A stretch of 64,000 bases of DNA from Streptomyces sp. NBC_01446 (GCF_026340095.1 NZ_JAPEPO010000003.1:806001-870000), one strand, 5' to 3'. Shown: positions 1 through 9,021, counted from the stretch's first letter. Made by a program: numbers and translations. The notes: generated by a model not told the origin, from the sequence alone.

Positions 1-659
1 GTGGCCTGTTCGATGACGCCGGGGAGTTCGGCGCGTTCCTGTGAGGAGAGGCCGTAGCTGTCGGCGAGGATCCGCAGCCGAGCGGGGGCGTCCAAGCCCT
101 CCGGGTAGATGGCGGCGGCAGATGCGGGATCGAGCATGGGAACCCAGTAGCGGGCAGTCATGGCGACGTCCCACAGAGGGCGTCCCGGGGCCGCCATGTC
201 GAAATCGATCAGGGCAAACGCGCGGCCGTCGCGGAAGACGACGTTCTCCGGGCAGACGTCGTTGTGGCACAGCATCGTTCCTCCCGCCGGGTCGGCCAGG
301 TCCCGGGCCCACCCGTCACCGATGCCGATCGGGATGGCCTCGCTGGCGTCGTGCAGGCGTCGCAGCAGGCTTCCCACCGATCTCAGCGCCGTCTCTGCCA
401 TCACCCAGCGCGGAAACGGCGGCAGTGCGACATCGCCGGGGATGAAGGTCAACTGCTCGCGGCCGTCCGCGGTGAGACGGACCGGCGTCGGGGCGCCGTC
501 AAAGCCGTGCTCTTTCAGCGCGAGGAGATGAACGTGCAAGGCACGAGCGGCCCGCGGCGCTGGGCGTTCCACCAGAGCACCCCGGCGAAAGACTGCTCCC
601 GCGTTCACCATGCCGCCGACCAGTAACTCAGCGTCGGCCGGCTCCTCTTCAGCAGTCAT
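1..659 (-). CDS. APH-family phosphotransferase, C-terminal end outside window
   Basis: The minus strand reads open from an ATG at 657-659 to the left edge, giving about 219 residues of a kinase-fold small-molecule phosphotransferase. The catalytic loop LCHNDVCPENVVF (HxDxxxxN) and the metal-binding IDFDMAAPG are both present. These are the hallmarks of the aminoglycoside/choline/homoserine kinase superfamily, which transfers the ATP gamma-phosphate to a hydroxyl; the substrate cannot be read from sequence. The C-terminal helical lobe lies outside the window. Codon 12 (complement of 624-626) is TTA, so in Streptomyces translation would need the bldA tRNA. About 210 bp without a recognisable gene separates it from the next CDS. 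The family is secure; resistance activity is not implied. Confidence 0.85.
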   Translation of the reverse strand, partial: MTAEEEPADAELLVGGMVNAGAVFRRGALVERPAPRAARALHVHLLALKEHGFDGAPTPVRLTADGREQLTFIPGDVALPPFPRWVMAETALRSVGSLLRRLHDASEAIPIGIGDGWARDLADPAGGTMLCHNDVCPENVVFRDGRAFALIDFDMAAPGRPLWDVAMTARYWVPMLDPASAAAIYPEGLDAPARLRILADSYGLSSQERAELPGVIEQA

Positions 660-870
660 GCCGACCACGCTACCGCCAGGCAGGCCCTGGCGGGCCGGTC
701 TCGATGTGTGGCTCGAACTTCGGTGCCCACACGGAGTGTTCGGCGAACTTGAGCGCCTCTCCTCGTGATCGCGGCATACCGGGCCGGTGCGCGCAATCGC
801 CGCAGGGCGGGCGCTCCGGACGGTGCGCCCTATCTGACCGCAGCTGCGGGTGCCGGCCGTTCGGTGAGGG

Positions 871-1545
871 TCAGTGCGGCCGGGGGCGGAAGCGGCGCAA
901 CCAGTCCTGGGTGTGGGTGATGTGCGCCCCCGCGGCGAGCGCGGCGGCCATGGGGTCGCGTGCCGTGATCGCCGCCGCGATGGCCCGGTGGCCCTTGTCG
1001 CTGTCCCGGCGGACCTCCTCGATCGAGTAGATGTCGTAATGGCTGCCGCGCGAGCGGAACACCTCGACCAGTGCGGCCAGCGACTCGTTTCCGCCCGCTT
1101 CGCAGATCCGCTGGTGGAAGCGGGCGTCCAGGTCGCTCAGTGCGGTGTGGTCGGTCTCGCGCTCCATGGCTGCGAGCAACTCGGACAGCTCGGCGTCGAG
1201 TTCGGCAGTGGCACGCGCTGCGGCCTGCCCGGCCGCGTGGGACTCCAGGACGCGGCGGATCTCGACGAGTTCGAGGAGGCCGTCCAGCGGGACCAGGTCC
1301 ACAGTGGCGGCGAAGCCTCGCATCATCTCGGCCGGGCGCAATTGGGAGACATAGGTGCCGGAGCCGTGCCGGGCCTGGAGCACGCCGAGCGCCTCGAGCT
1401 CGCGGACGGCCTCGCGCAGTGAGCCGCGGGAGGCTCCGAGCTGATCGCAGAGCGCGGGCTCCGCGGGCAGCTTCTGGCCGGGCGTCAGCTCGCCTGAGGC
1501 GATGAGCGCCCGGAGTTGGGCCACTACATCCTGTTTGGCAGTCAT
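871..1545 (-). CDS. FadR-subfamily GntR transcriptional regulator
   Basis: A 224-residue protein. Residues about 5-70 form a GntR winged helix (GELTPGQKLPAEPALCDQLG, then SRGSLREAVRELEALGVL and a wing GSGTYVS). Residues about 85-215 form an all-helical FCD ligand domain with the spaced Asp/His residues (DARFHQRI, GHRAIAAAI, GAHITHTQ) that bind metal and a carboxylate effector in this subfamily. A GGGAG ribosome binding site precedes the ATG. It is divergent from the broken aminotransferase at 1693, and the palindrome at 1588-1602 between them is a likely operator. FadR-type regulators usually repress the neighbouring catabolic or transport genes. Here those targets are destroyed, so the regulator may be orphaned. 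Confidence 0.9.
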   Translation of the reverse strand: MTAKQDVVAQLRALIASGELTPGQKLPAEPALCDQLGASRGSLREAVRELEALGVLQARHGSGTYVSQLRPAEMMRGFAATVDLVPLDGLLELVEIRRVLESHAAGQAAARATAELDAELSELLAAMERETDHTALSDLDARFHQRICEAGGNESLAALVEVFRSRGSHYDIYSIEEVRRDSDKGHRAIAAAITARDPMAAALAAGAHITHTQDWLRRFRPRPH

Positions 1546-1587
1546 CCGCTCCCCCGTTTCCCTGCGTCGCGCAGCCTATCGTTCCAA

Positions 1588-1602
1588 AGTCATCGTATGA
1601 CT
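1588..1602. promoter_or_regulatory. Inverted repeat, probable GntR operator
   Basis: AGTCAT-CGT-ATGACT is a perfect 6-bp inverted repeat with a 3-bp centre. It lies 42 bp upstream of the FadR-type regulator start and 90 bp upstream of the divergent TTG start at 1693. FadR-type GntR proteins bind short dyads of this size, so autoregulation is inferred. Confidence 0.5.
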
Positions 1603-1692
1603 CTGCGCCACATCCATTCCGTCGCGCGTATCTGTACTGCTACGTTCCCACTGCCCCATGAACTCATCGGACAACTTTGAGGGAGCCTCGTT

Positions 1693-2060
1693 TTGCCTCA
1701 AGCCGACCTCCGTGCCCTCGCACCCGATCCGGTTCTCCGGCCGGACGGCCTCCCAGCACTGGACGACTGGTCACTCGATCCAGCGGTACGCCACCTCAAC
1801 CACGGGTCCTTCGGTGCGGTGCCGTCGGCGACCGGGGCGTGGCAGCAGGCGCTGCGCGAGGAGGCCGGGCGCGACCCGGTCGCGTGGTTCCGCCACCTGC
1901 CTGCACGTGTGGCGCAGGCCCGGTGCGCCATCGCCGACTGGCTGCACGCACCACAAGAGGCGACGGCGCTGGTCCCCAACGCCAGCGCGGGCGTCACAGC
2001 CGTGCTGTCCTCCCTGCCGCTGCGCGCGGGTGAACGGATCGTGGTCACCGACCACGCGCG
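1693..2060 (+). pseudogene. Class V aminotransferase (CefD-like), N-terminal remnant
   Basis: About 122 residues from a TTG start at 1693, with a GAGGGAG ribosome binding site seven bases upstream, match the N-terminus of pyridoxal-phosphate class V aminotransferases of the isopenicillin-N-epimerase type. Visible are LNHGSFGAVP (substrate/cofactor loop), a WFRHLP helix, ATALVPNASAGVTAVL and the strand RIVVTDHA. The reading ends there, before the cofactor lysine domain, and runs into the C-terminus of an unrelated membrane transporter in another frame. The enzyme cannot be functional. Regulator, aminotransferase and permease were probably once an amino-acid utilisation locus. Confidence 0.75.
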
Positions 2061-2239
2061 TGGTGCTGATCCTCAGCCTTCCGACGATCACGTGGGCCCG
2101 GTACCTGGCCTGGATGGCCGCCGGTCTGGCCATCTATTTCCTTTGGGGCCGCCACAACAGCCGCTTCGCCACCACCGAAAAGCCGTCGACATCAGACTCG
2201 GACGCGGAACTCAGTCCCGACCAGTCGGGCCGCGTGTGA
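2058..2239 (+). pseudogene. APC-type amino acid permease, C-terminal remnant
   Basis: In the +2 frame relative to the aminotransferase, the last ~58 codons read as the final transmembrane helix and tail of a cationic amino-acid/APC permease (ITWARYLAWMAAGLAIYFLW, then a polar acidic tail ending at TGA 2237-2239). Everything before this helix is missing. The joint with the aminotransferase is a CGCG-rich stretch at about 2055-2062, consistent with a deletion of well over 1 kb. Confidence 0.65.
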
Positions 2240-2267
2240 GCCCTGTAACGCGGCGCCGGCCAAATGA

Positions 2268-2441
2268 CCCCAGGTCCGTGCCGGTCGATGGAACGGTGAC
2301 GCCGGTCCGGGCGTGACAGGAGCGACCGCCACGCGCGGCAAGCCCGACCTTTACCACGCGTTCCAGGCCACGCTCCACGCCCGCGCCCCGCACCACCTCG
2401 GCCTCGGCGAGGCGGCCCGCCAGGGGGTGATCGCATGGTGA
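2268..2441 (+). pseudogene. Unrecognised C-terminal fragment upstream of the ROK remnant
   Basis: An open stretch of about 57 codons ends with TGA at 2439-2441, overlapping the ATG of the next gene by ATGGTGA. It has normal Streptomyces codon usage and reads as the tail of a protein (contains KPDLYHAFQATLHARAPHHL). There is no convincing start: a TGA sits in frame at 2265. The stop/start overlap suggests it was co-transcribed with the sugar kinase. I do not recognise the family. Confidence 0.35.
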
Positions 2442-3284
2442 CGCCCGTCCTGGAGATCGGTGGCACGCACGTCACCGCTGCGCTCGTCGACCTCGACGGG
2501 GGCATGGTCCATGAGCAGGTCAGGGCGCCGCTGCCCGCGCAGGGCGGCGTCGACGAGATCCTCGGCGCGGTCGCCGCGACGGCCGCCCGCCTGGCCGCCC
2601 CGGCCGCAGCGCCGTGGGGCGTGGCCGTGCCGGGGCCCTTCGACTACGAGACGGGGATCGGCCTGCTCCAGGGCGTCGGCAAGTTCGAGTCGTTTAGGGG
2701 GTCGACCTCCGCGCCGAACTGCAACACCGCCTGACCCTCGAGCCGGGCGCGCTGCGGTTCCCCCACGACGCGGATGCCTTCGGTATCGGTGAGTACGCCG
2801 CCGGAGCCGCGGCCGGGCACGAGCGCGCCCTGTGCGTCACTCTCGGCAGCGGCATCGGCTCCGCGTTCATCGACCACGGCGAGCCCGTCAACGAAGGAGC
2901 TCTCGTCCCGTAGGACGGCAGCGCCCACCTGCTCACGTACTGGGCCGCCCGTTGGAGGACACCGCTCGCGCCGGGGCATCCGTGCCGCGTAGGCCCGTGC
3001 CGCGCTCGACGACCCGGATGTCGTACCCGATGTGCGCACCATCGCGGAGCTGGCTCGCGGCGGAGACCGGTTGCGCGCGCGTGGTCCTCGACCACGCCTT
3101 CCGCGCTCTCGGCGAGACGCTCGCCCCATGGATCGACCGCTTCGAGGCCACGGCGCTCGTCGGGGGCGGCTCGATCGCCGCGTCCTGGCACCTGATCGAG
3201 GTGCCGCTGCGCATCGGTCTCGCCGAGGGGCCCGATACGTCTTCGGCCCGGCGCCTGACGGTGCGTACGGCGCTGCGCCCCTAG
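2435..3284 (+). pseudogene. ROK-family sugar kinase, frameshifted
   Basis: Starts MVTPVLEIGGTHVTAALVDL, the ATP-binding DxGxT-type loop of ROK kinases and regulators. Homology continues through WGVAVPGPFDYETGIG, then jumps frame within a run of five G at 2697-2701. In the new frame it reads FPHDADAFGIGEYAAGAA and LCVTLGSGIGSAFIDHGEPV, with a TAG at 2911-2913. Further frame changes around 2930-3060 lead to DHAFRALGETLAPWIDRF and ALVGGGSIAASW near the end. At least two frameshifts and one stop make it non-functional unless several are sequencing errors. The dead LacI gene follows directly. Confidence 0.8.
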
Positions 3285-3374
3285 GACGCGCCCCTCCTGA
3301 GCGCCGCGTGGTGGGCGCGACGGCCGACCGTGACATCGACGATTCGTGACGTCGGCAGTCCGTGACGTCCGTCC

Positions 3375-3976
3375 GCCGGACCTAGGATGACGGCCCGGGC
3401 CGCCCCGGTCGTCCTCGCGGGCCGCCCGCCCGTCGGCATCGAGGCCGACACTGTCCTCGTCGACGACTTCGGCGGCGCTCACGCGGCCACCGCCCGGCTG
3501 ATCGCCGACGGCCACCGCTTCATCGGCTTCGTCGGCAATCCACCCGCCCTGTTCACCGGCACGGAGCGCTACCGGGGCTACTGGGCGGCCCACGAGGAGG
3601 CCGGGCTGACGCCCCGCGAGGAATGGATCAGCAGGGGCGCGTACGACATCCCCGGGGCCGAGGCCGCGGCGCACGACTCCTCGACCGCACGGACGCGCCG
3701 ACAGCACTGTTCTGCACGAACAACCGCATCACCCTCGGCGCTTACCGTGCCGTGCGGGGCCTGCGCAGCGGCACCGCGCTTGCCGCGTTCGACGACTTCG
3801 AGATGGCAGACCTGCTGGACGTGCCGGTCACCGTCGTCGCCTATGACGCCGACGAAGTAGGGCGCCGCGCCGCCCGGCTGCTGCTGGACCGCATCGACGA
3901 GAAGTCGGCCACGCCACGGCAGCCGCCGCGCAGGACGGTCGTCCCCACTCAGATCGTGCACCACACGGGCGCCTGA
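3375..3976 (+). pseudogene. LacI-family regulator remnant, no DNA-binding domain
   Basis: Only the periplasmic-binding-protein-like effector domain remains. VVLAGRPPVGIEADTVLVDD, GHRFIGFVGNPPALFTGTER and RYRGYWAAHEEAGLTPREEW read in one frame. After a shift near 3668 the other frame gives DAPTALFCTNNRITLGAYRA, FDDFEMADLLDVPVTVVAYD and GRRAARLLLDRI to TGA at 3976. The helix-turn-helix and hinge (about 130 residues) are absent. With the ROK remnant it was probably a sugar-responsive repressor/kinase pair. Confidence 0.8.
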
Positions 3977-4100
3977 CCTCGCAGAGGACCGCCCACCACA
4001 TGCACAACTCGAAGCCAGTGGCAGGGGAACTCATGTCGCGTCGGTTGTGAGTTGTGGTCGGCACCCGCCGCACTCGGACCGCACGCTGCGTGCGTAAACC

Positions 4101-4307
4101 CTACCCAGGCAGTTCCGTGCGCTCCCACCACTCGTACACGGGCAACAGGCCCTGCGAGGTCTCCTCCTGACGTGTCGTGACCTTGAAGTGCTCGTACCCC
4201 CCGCGCAAGGGAACTTTGATGTCGAGCCCGGGCGTGGAGACGGAGACGATCCGCTCAGGAAGATCGTCAGGACCGCCCTCGAGAACTGCTTTCATCGCGT
4301 CGACCAT
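4101..4307 (-). CDS. Small DUF5988-like protein
   Basis: A 68-residue acidic protein (MVDAMKAVLEGGPDDLPERI at the N-terminus, YEHFKVTTRQ and VYEWWERTELPG at the C-terminus). The EGGPDDLPE and GYEHF elements resemble the small Streptomyces proteins grouped as DUF5988; I make that assignment from memory of the family pattern. The ATG at 4305-4307 is chosen over an upstream start because GGGGAAG lies eight bases before it. No function is known. It stands alone between the LacI remnant and a polymerase fragment. Confidence 0.55.
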   Translation of the reverse strand: MVDAMKAVLEGGPDDLPERIVSVSTPGLDIKVPLRGGYEHFKVTTRQEETSQGLLPVYEWWERTELPG

Positions 4308-4539
4308 GACCAGATCTTCCCCGCAGGCCCGACCGGCTCCTTCATGACGCGCCGACACGTCTGCCACTCCGCATCTTTCCGTGCCGGCGCCCTCACCACC
4401 GCGAGGGGGCTCATCAGGACGGACCCAACACTGGCCGCCACGCTGTCAGGGCCGTGCGTGATACTCGCGGCCGGGTCCACCGAACCGTCGGCGGCCTTGA
4501 CGGTCTGGCCCTGCTGCCCTCGACGTACACCGCGCCGCC

Positions 4540-4894
4540 ACACAGTCGTACACCCATCCTGGCCGCCCACCGGGACACCGCGATCTCCGAACTGATCGCC
4601 TCCGGACGCACCGAAGGCGTCGTACGGCTCGCCGGACTCATCACCAGCACGCAGCGCAAGATGACCAAGCAGGGCAACCCCTGGGCAATCGTCAACTTGG
4701 TTGACCGCGACGGCCAACTGGAAACGCTGTTCTTCCCCGCGACGTACACGCTCGTGATGGGCGCGCTCGTCGAGGACAGAGGTTGGTCGAATTCGGAGGC
4801 CTCATGGCCGCGTGGGTCGAGTCAGTACAACACCACACCACCGTCGACATGCGGCGCTTCGACGACGAGCGCCTGCGCCACGGCGACCTGTGAA
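4540..4894 (+). pseudogene. DNA polymerase III alpha (DnaE) OB-fold fragment and unidentified tail
   Basis: From about 4550 to 4782 one frame reads as the OB-fold region near the C-terminus of DnaE: HRDTAISELIASGRTEG, VVRLAGLITSTQRKMTKQGN, PWAIVNLVDRDGQLETLFFP. It has neither the polymerase domain before it nor a proper end. At about 4782 the sense continues in another frame (RLVEFGGLMAAWVESVQHHT, ending TGA 4892-4894), which I cannot assign. It is a transposed or deletion-joined scrap, not a gene. Confidence 0.6.
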
Positions 4895-5037
4895 CCACAG
4901 GCGGCGCGCACCGATCTACGGCGACACCGCGCTGCAGACACTGCCTCTGGTGAGTCCATCACCGGCAGAACCTGCGAGCCACACGCAGTCCCGGCCCCGG
5001 GGACGAGCCCCAGGGGCCGGCTCTGAGAACAGCTCTG

Positions 5038-6498
5038 TCACTGGCCGCTGAGGTACCTGCCGTACGCGAGCGCGCTCGACGGGGAGGGCAGGCCCAACTT
5101 GGCGGGCGTGAAGGCGGAGGAGCCGTTGGCGCTCGCACGGGGCAGCAGCCACACGCCGCCCGAGGCGGCGTTCTCGCCCGGAGATCCGACCGCCACGTCC
5201 GCCCTGCCGTCGTGGTCGTAGTCGCCGGTGGCGACGGCGGCACCGAACGCGTCTGCGGCTTCAGCGACGCCCGGTACGTGCGGGGTGTCCTGCTGGAACC
5301 CGACGGAGTGGCCTTCGCCGCCCGCGTCGAGGAGGCCGGTCGGGCCGCCGAACAGGAGGGTAGCGGCGCCCGCGCCCGAGCGGCTGCCGATCGCCTCGCC
5401 GGGGGCGCCGGCGATCAGATCGTCGCGGCCGTCGTGGTCGATGTCGGCGACGGCAAGGGAGGCGCCGAAGTGGTCACCGTCCTCCGCGACACCCGCCACG
5501 CCGACCGTGTCCTGGTTGAGGGTCTGCTGACGGAACCCGAAGCTGCCGGGCGTTGCGTTCCCGTAGTGGACGTGGATGCCACCGCCCTTGGCCAGCTCCT
5601 CGGGGCCGCACGGGTCGTCGATGTTCTCGTCGGCGATCTCACGGCACTCACCGAGGGCCAGGTCGTCGTGGCCGTCGCCGTCGAAGTCGCCCGCGGCGAG
5701 GGCGGAGACGCCGGCGTTGTCGGTGTTCCAGGTGTTGGCCATGGCCTGCTCGGTCGCGTCCCAGGCCCACAGGCGCACGTGGGACTGGGTGAACGGGGTC
5801 TTCGTCCAGTACCCGACCGCGAGGTCCGCCGTGCCGTCCTCGGTGAAGTCGCCGGTGGCGAGGATGGGGGCGTGGCCGCCCATGGGGGCGGCGACGACCG
5901 TGGTGACCATACTGTCTTCGCCCTGGGCGACACGAGCGACGACCTTGTCCTTGCCGCCGATCACGATCTCCTTGTTGCCGTCGCCGGTCAGGTCGGCCGC
6001 GGCGACTGCCAGGCCGAACGCCGCCGACGCCGAGGGGCCGTTGAGGACGACGGAACCCGGGCCCGGACCGCCGCTGGCCCCGCCCACCGCGGTGACCGAG
6101 CCCGCGTCCGTGCCGCGGCCGGTGACGTCCTCGCCGGGCGCGCCGACGAGGAGTTCCGCGATGCCGTCGCCGCTCGTGTCCACCAAGGCCACGGAGCCCC
6201 CGAAGCGGTCGCCCGTCTCCGGTGTCCCGGGGACCTCGGGGGTGGCCTGGCTGATGCGGATGCTGCCGTGAGCGCCGATTCCCTTCGGCCCGCCCCAGAC
6301 GATGTTGACGTAGCCGGCTCTCGCCTTTCCGCTGACCGTGCCATCGGGTACGCCGACGGCGAGGTCCGCGTACCCGTCGCCGTTGAAGTCGCCGTCGGTC
6401 CGCGCGGGAACGGAGGCCGAGGCCGGAAGGGTCAGCCCGGCAGTGGCCGCAGCAACGATGGTGGCTGCTGTGGCGTACGTCCGTATCCGTGTGCGCAT
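5038..6498 (-). CDS. Secreted FG-GAP (integrin-alpha-like) beta-propeller protein
   Basis: 486 residues. A Sec signal peptide (MRTRIRTYATAATIVAAATA then LTLPASAS) is followed by seven FG-GAP repeats with calcium-loop sequences: DFNGDGYADLAVG, DTSGDGIAELLVGAPG, DLTGDGNKEIVIGG, DFTEDGTADLAVGY, DFDGDGHDDLALGE, DIDHDGRDDLIAGAPG and DYDHDGRADVAVGSPG. Seven blades is the number expected for a closed propeller. The ATG at 6496-6498 is preferred over one 36 bases upstream because TTGGAG lies just before it. Such proteins are exported, bind Ca2+ and are thought to bind other proteins or surfaces; no enzyme motif is visible. It is monocistronic. Confidence 0.9.
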   Translation of the reverse strand: MRTRIRTYATAATIVAAATAGLTLPASASVPARTDGDFNGDGYADLAVGVPDGTVSGKARAGYVNIVWGGPKGIGAHGSIRISQATPEVPGTPETGDRFGGSVALVDTSGDGIAELLVGAPGEDVTGRGTDAGSVTAVGGASGGPGPGSVVLNGPSASAAFGLAVAAADLTGDGNKEIVIGGKDKVVARVAQGEDSMVTTVVAAPMGGHAPILATGDFTEDGTADLAVGYWTKTPFTQSHVRLWAWDATEQAMANTWNTDNAGVSALAAGDFDGDGHDDLALGECREIADENIDDPCGPEELAKGGGIHVHYGNATPGSFGFRQQTLNQDTVGVAGVAEDGDHFGASLAVADIDHDGRDDLIAGAPGEAIGSRSGAGAATLLFGGPTGLLDAGGEGHSVGFQQDTPHVPGVAEAADAFGAAVATGDYDHDGRADVAVGSPGENAASGGVWLLPRASANGSSAFTPAKLGLPSPSSALAYGRYLSGQ

Positions 6499-6579
6499 GT
6501 GGGCTCCAAGGGGTCCGAGAGGTGCGGAGTTCACCTGTGGGACATCCGGAGGGCGCCCAGGGTTGTGCTGATACGGACT

Positions 6580-6850
6580 CGGATGCGAGCTCCGGCGCGA
6601 TCCGGAGCGCCGGAGCCGCGTCCGTCCCGATGCAGGGGAGGCCGAACTCGGCTACCTGCTCCTGCCGCAGGCATGGGGACGCGGCTACGCCTCCGAGGCG
6701 TGCACGGCGGCGCTCGGCTGGTTCGCCGACGCGCGACCCGGCGAGCCGGTGGTGCTCTGCGCCCAGACCGCCAACCACCGATCGATGCGCCTCGCGGCGA
6801 AGCTGGGGTTCACCGAGGTGCAACGGTACGAGGCGTGGGGCGCCGCCGGA
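6580..6850 (+). pseudogene. GNAT acetyltransferase remnant
   Basis: An open stretch with no start reads as the acetyl-CoA-binding half of a GNAT protein. GEAELGYLLLPQAWGRGYAS contains the R/Q-x-x-G-x-G/A loop. It is followed by EACTAALGWFADA and QTANHRSMRLAAKLGFTEVQ. The N-terminal half is missing and, after WGAA at about 6845, the sense is lost although the frame stays open to 7078. It overlaps no other gene. Confidence 0.65.
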
Positions 6851-6955
6851 AGGGGTGGTGTGTCAGCCGTCAGCCTTCGTCGTCCTCGACGGCGTCGTCC
6901 GGGTCCCGGAAGGGGTGCGGACCCAGGCCGGGGCCGCGCCCCGGACCGCCACTGC

Positions 6956-7909
6956 TCAGCCCAACGCGTTCATCAGGGTGGTGACATAGGCATCCAGCCG
7001 CTCCTCCACGGCTCGCGTCGTCAGCTCTGTCCTCCCTGCCTCCCGCCATGGCTGCGACACCATTTGCACTTCTTGTGAGAACGCCAGCCCGTCCCGCACC
7101 CGCCAGTACAGCCGCTCGCTCGCGGCCGCGGCCAGTACCCCGCCGGCCTCCTCATACACCTCAGCGAACCGCTGGCCCCACGCCGGACCGTGCAGCAGAG
7201 CGAGATTGGTGGAGCAGTGCGCCACATCGAGATCCGCCGGGCCCCAGGAGGTGGCCGCCCAGTCGACGACGCCGGTGATCCGGGCACTTGCAGGCTTTGA
7301 GGGCGGCACGTCGAACAGCACGTTGCCGGGGTGGAAATCCCGGTGCAGGAATCGCCCTTCATACGTCGGCGCGGGCCTGCGGATCACGTCGATCGCCGCG
7401 GCCCATGCCGCCGCGTCGGCGCCGTTCGGAGTCACGACGGTGTCGGCGGTCGTCAATGCCACATACTCCCGGGGTCGCTCGGCAGGTCGCAACGCGTGGA
7501 TCGCCACGAGTTGACGGGCCAGCCGAGGGACCCGCGTCTCCAATCCCTCATCGTCGAGGACCGTCCGGCCCGCCAGATGTGTCATCAGGAACGATGGATA
7601 CTCGCAATGCGCGGCGGTCGGATCAGCCGCGACCAGTCCAGGAGCCGGCACCCCGGTCCCCGGGAGCAGGGTCAGGGCGCCGGCCTCCCTGTTCAACCAG
7701 TCCTCGGCGTGCTCCACGTTGACGAAGGTCCGCAGCACCAGATCGCGCGTGCCGGCGTTCCGCGTGCCGATGGTCAGCCGCCGCATTTCGGCAGTGATGC
7801 CGCCGCGCCGCGCCTCAGTTCTGACGATTCGCTCGCCGACCTCCAGTTGCCTGTTCACCCAAGCCAGTGTCAACGGTCGCACAGCCGCCGCTTCCTCGTG
7901 ATTGGTCAC
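6956..7909 (-). CDS. APH-family phosphotransferase
   Basis: A complete 317-residue kinase-fold protein. The N-lobe (residues 1-105) includes RDLVLRTFVN with the likely ATP lysine position replaced by Arg. The hinge is PSFLMTHLAG. The catalytic loop is FLHRDFHPGNVLF at about residue 202 (HxDxxxxN) and the metal site is VVDWAATSWGPADLDVAH. The start is a GTG with GAGGTGG just upstream. It resembles many actinobacterial aminoglycoside/macrolide-type phosphotransferases annotated only by family. It is a different subfamily from the phosphotransferase at 1-659. The substrate is unknown and it stands alone. Confidence 0.88.
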   Translation of the reverse strand: MTNHEEAAAVRPLTLAWVNRQLEVGERIVRTEARRGGITAEMRRLTIGTRNAGTRDLVLRTFVNVEHAEDWLNREAGALTLLPGTGVPAPGLVAADPTAAHCEYPSFLMTHLAGRTVLDDEGLETRVPRLARQLVAIHALRPAERPREYVALTTADTVVTPNGADAAAWAAAIDVIRRPAPTYEGRFLHRDFHPGNVLFDVPPSKPASARITGVVDWAATSWGPADLDVAHCSTNLALLHGPAWGQRFAEVYEEAGGVLAAAASERLYWRVRDGLAFSQEVQMVSQPWREAGRTELTTRAVEERLDAYVTTLMNALG

Positions 7910-8406
7910 CGTGCCACCTCACCACCCGGACGGCGGCACGCGCGAAGGTTTTGATGCAGGAAATGGCCGTACTGCTCAATCAGAAACCCAACCGCCACGA
8001 GGCAGCCCGTAGCCAGCCTTCGCACCCGCCCGGCGACGTTCCACGAACACCACTCAGAGCGGCACTGCCGGGCGAGATGGTCCGCCGGGCCGCGGGCGAA
8101 CTTTGCTGGGTGGCGGCCATGACGCTCAGCATCCCCACACCGTCACCTGCGGCCCGCCCGCCGCAAACAGTGGGTCCATGGTCAGGAGCCCATGGAGGAA
8201 GCCCCCGAGCGGGTCGTCAGGGCGCGGCGGACGGTCATCTGTGGGATCAACGTCATCGCAAGCGGCCAGAGACATCACCGCCGTACCAACCTCGTCCGGC
8301 GTCAGATGTCCTTCGAGCGCCGCGAACGTATAGGGCTCGGCATCTGAGACCGGCGCCGGTCGTGGATCAGATCAGATCGGATCGGATCGGATCGGATCGG
8401 ATCGGA
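7910..8406. other. Gene-free stretch ending in a pentamer repeat
   Basis: No reading frame here has both a sensible start and recognisable protein sense. The only structure seen is the tandem pentamer at its right end. Confidence 0.4.
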
Positions 8407-8408
8407 TC
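8364..8408. repeat. Tandem pentamer (RGATC)x9
   Basis: Nine head-to-tail five-base units: GGATC once, AGATC twice, then GGATC six times, giving GATC every five bases over 45 bp. It abuts the 3' end of the broken hydrolase gene at 8407. Period five places successive GATC sites on alternating faces of the helix. It is probably a slippage-generated microsatellite. Confidence 0.9.
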
Positions 8409-8965
8409 AGCTCATGCCATGGATCTCCAGGACCGCGGCAATGACGCCTCGGGACGCTCATGGGGAAGTTTGCGGCCCGCGCCGGGAACCACGTGGTGCG
8501 CCCAGGACCCCAGGTAGTGCGGGGCGTAGCCACTTCCGTCTGTCCACGGCGTGACGCCGTCGGCCTTTCCGTCCAGCGTGACGGTGGGAGCGCTGCTCTT
8601 CGGCTGGTCCAGCAACCGCCGCCGCTCCAGCTCCGCATAGGGGACTGCCCCGGGGGCCTCACCCAAGCGGTGACGGTAGCCGTGGATCACGACGTCGACG
8701 TAGTCGGTGTTGGGTCACAGCTGCGCGGCCTGCGCGAACTCCGCGTCAGTGACGTGCCATTCGGGCGAGTTCCGCTGCCAGACGACACGAGCCAGGTCCT
8801 CCCTGTTGCGCGTCAGCCCCATTTGCCCGCGCTCGGTGAGGAAGCAGAAGAAGTACCAGTAGCCCATCTCGACGGACGGCGCCAACGGCTCCTGGGCGAG
8901 GGCGAGTGCCCCCGTAGGTAGGGGATGCAGCACCGAATTCCGCGCGTGGCGAGCACCAGTTTGCC
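8407..8965 (-). pseudogene. Alpha/beta hydrolase (epoxide-hydrolase type), degraded
   Basis: Reading leftwards from about 8965: CCIPYLRGHSPSP in one frame, then an internal deletion, then MGYWYFFCFLTERGQMGLTR and VVWQRNSPEWHVTDAEFAQA. An in-frame TGA at 8715-8717 follows. The same frame continues with NTDYVDVVIHGYRHRLGEAP, PTVTLDGKADGVTP and HHVVPGAGRKLPHERPEA, and a last frame change near 8450 gives VIAAVLEIHG. The order and motifs match the intact Tat hydrolase at 9633 (VIVPYLRGHG, DYAAIVIHNYRW, VGHNLPQEAP), so this is a decayed relative lacking its nucleophile region. Confidence 0.75.
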
Positions 8966-9021
8966 ACCTCGGCGTACGAACCGGCCGGGCTACGGATTCA
9001 CGATCTCACCCTCCTGCTGAC

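Noticed and set aside
5212..6984. Long plus-strand open frame opposite the FG-GAP gene
   Set aside because: It is the antisense of a well-supported gene with a signal peptide and seven repeats. Its translation is low-complexity Gly/Val/Arg with no family; high GC opens such frames by chance.
8364..8408. CRISPR-like or iteron array
   Set aside because: Units are five bases with no spacers and no Cas or Rep gene nearby.
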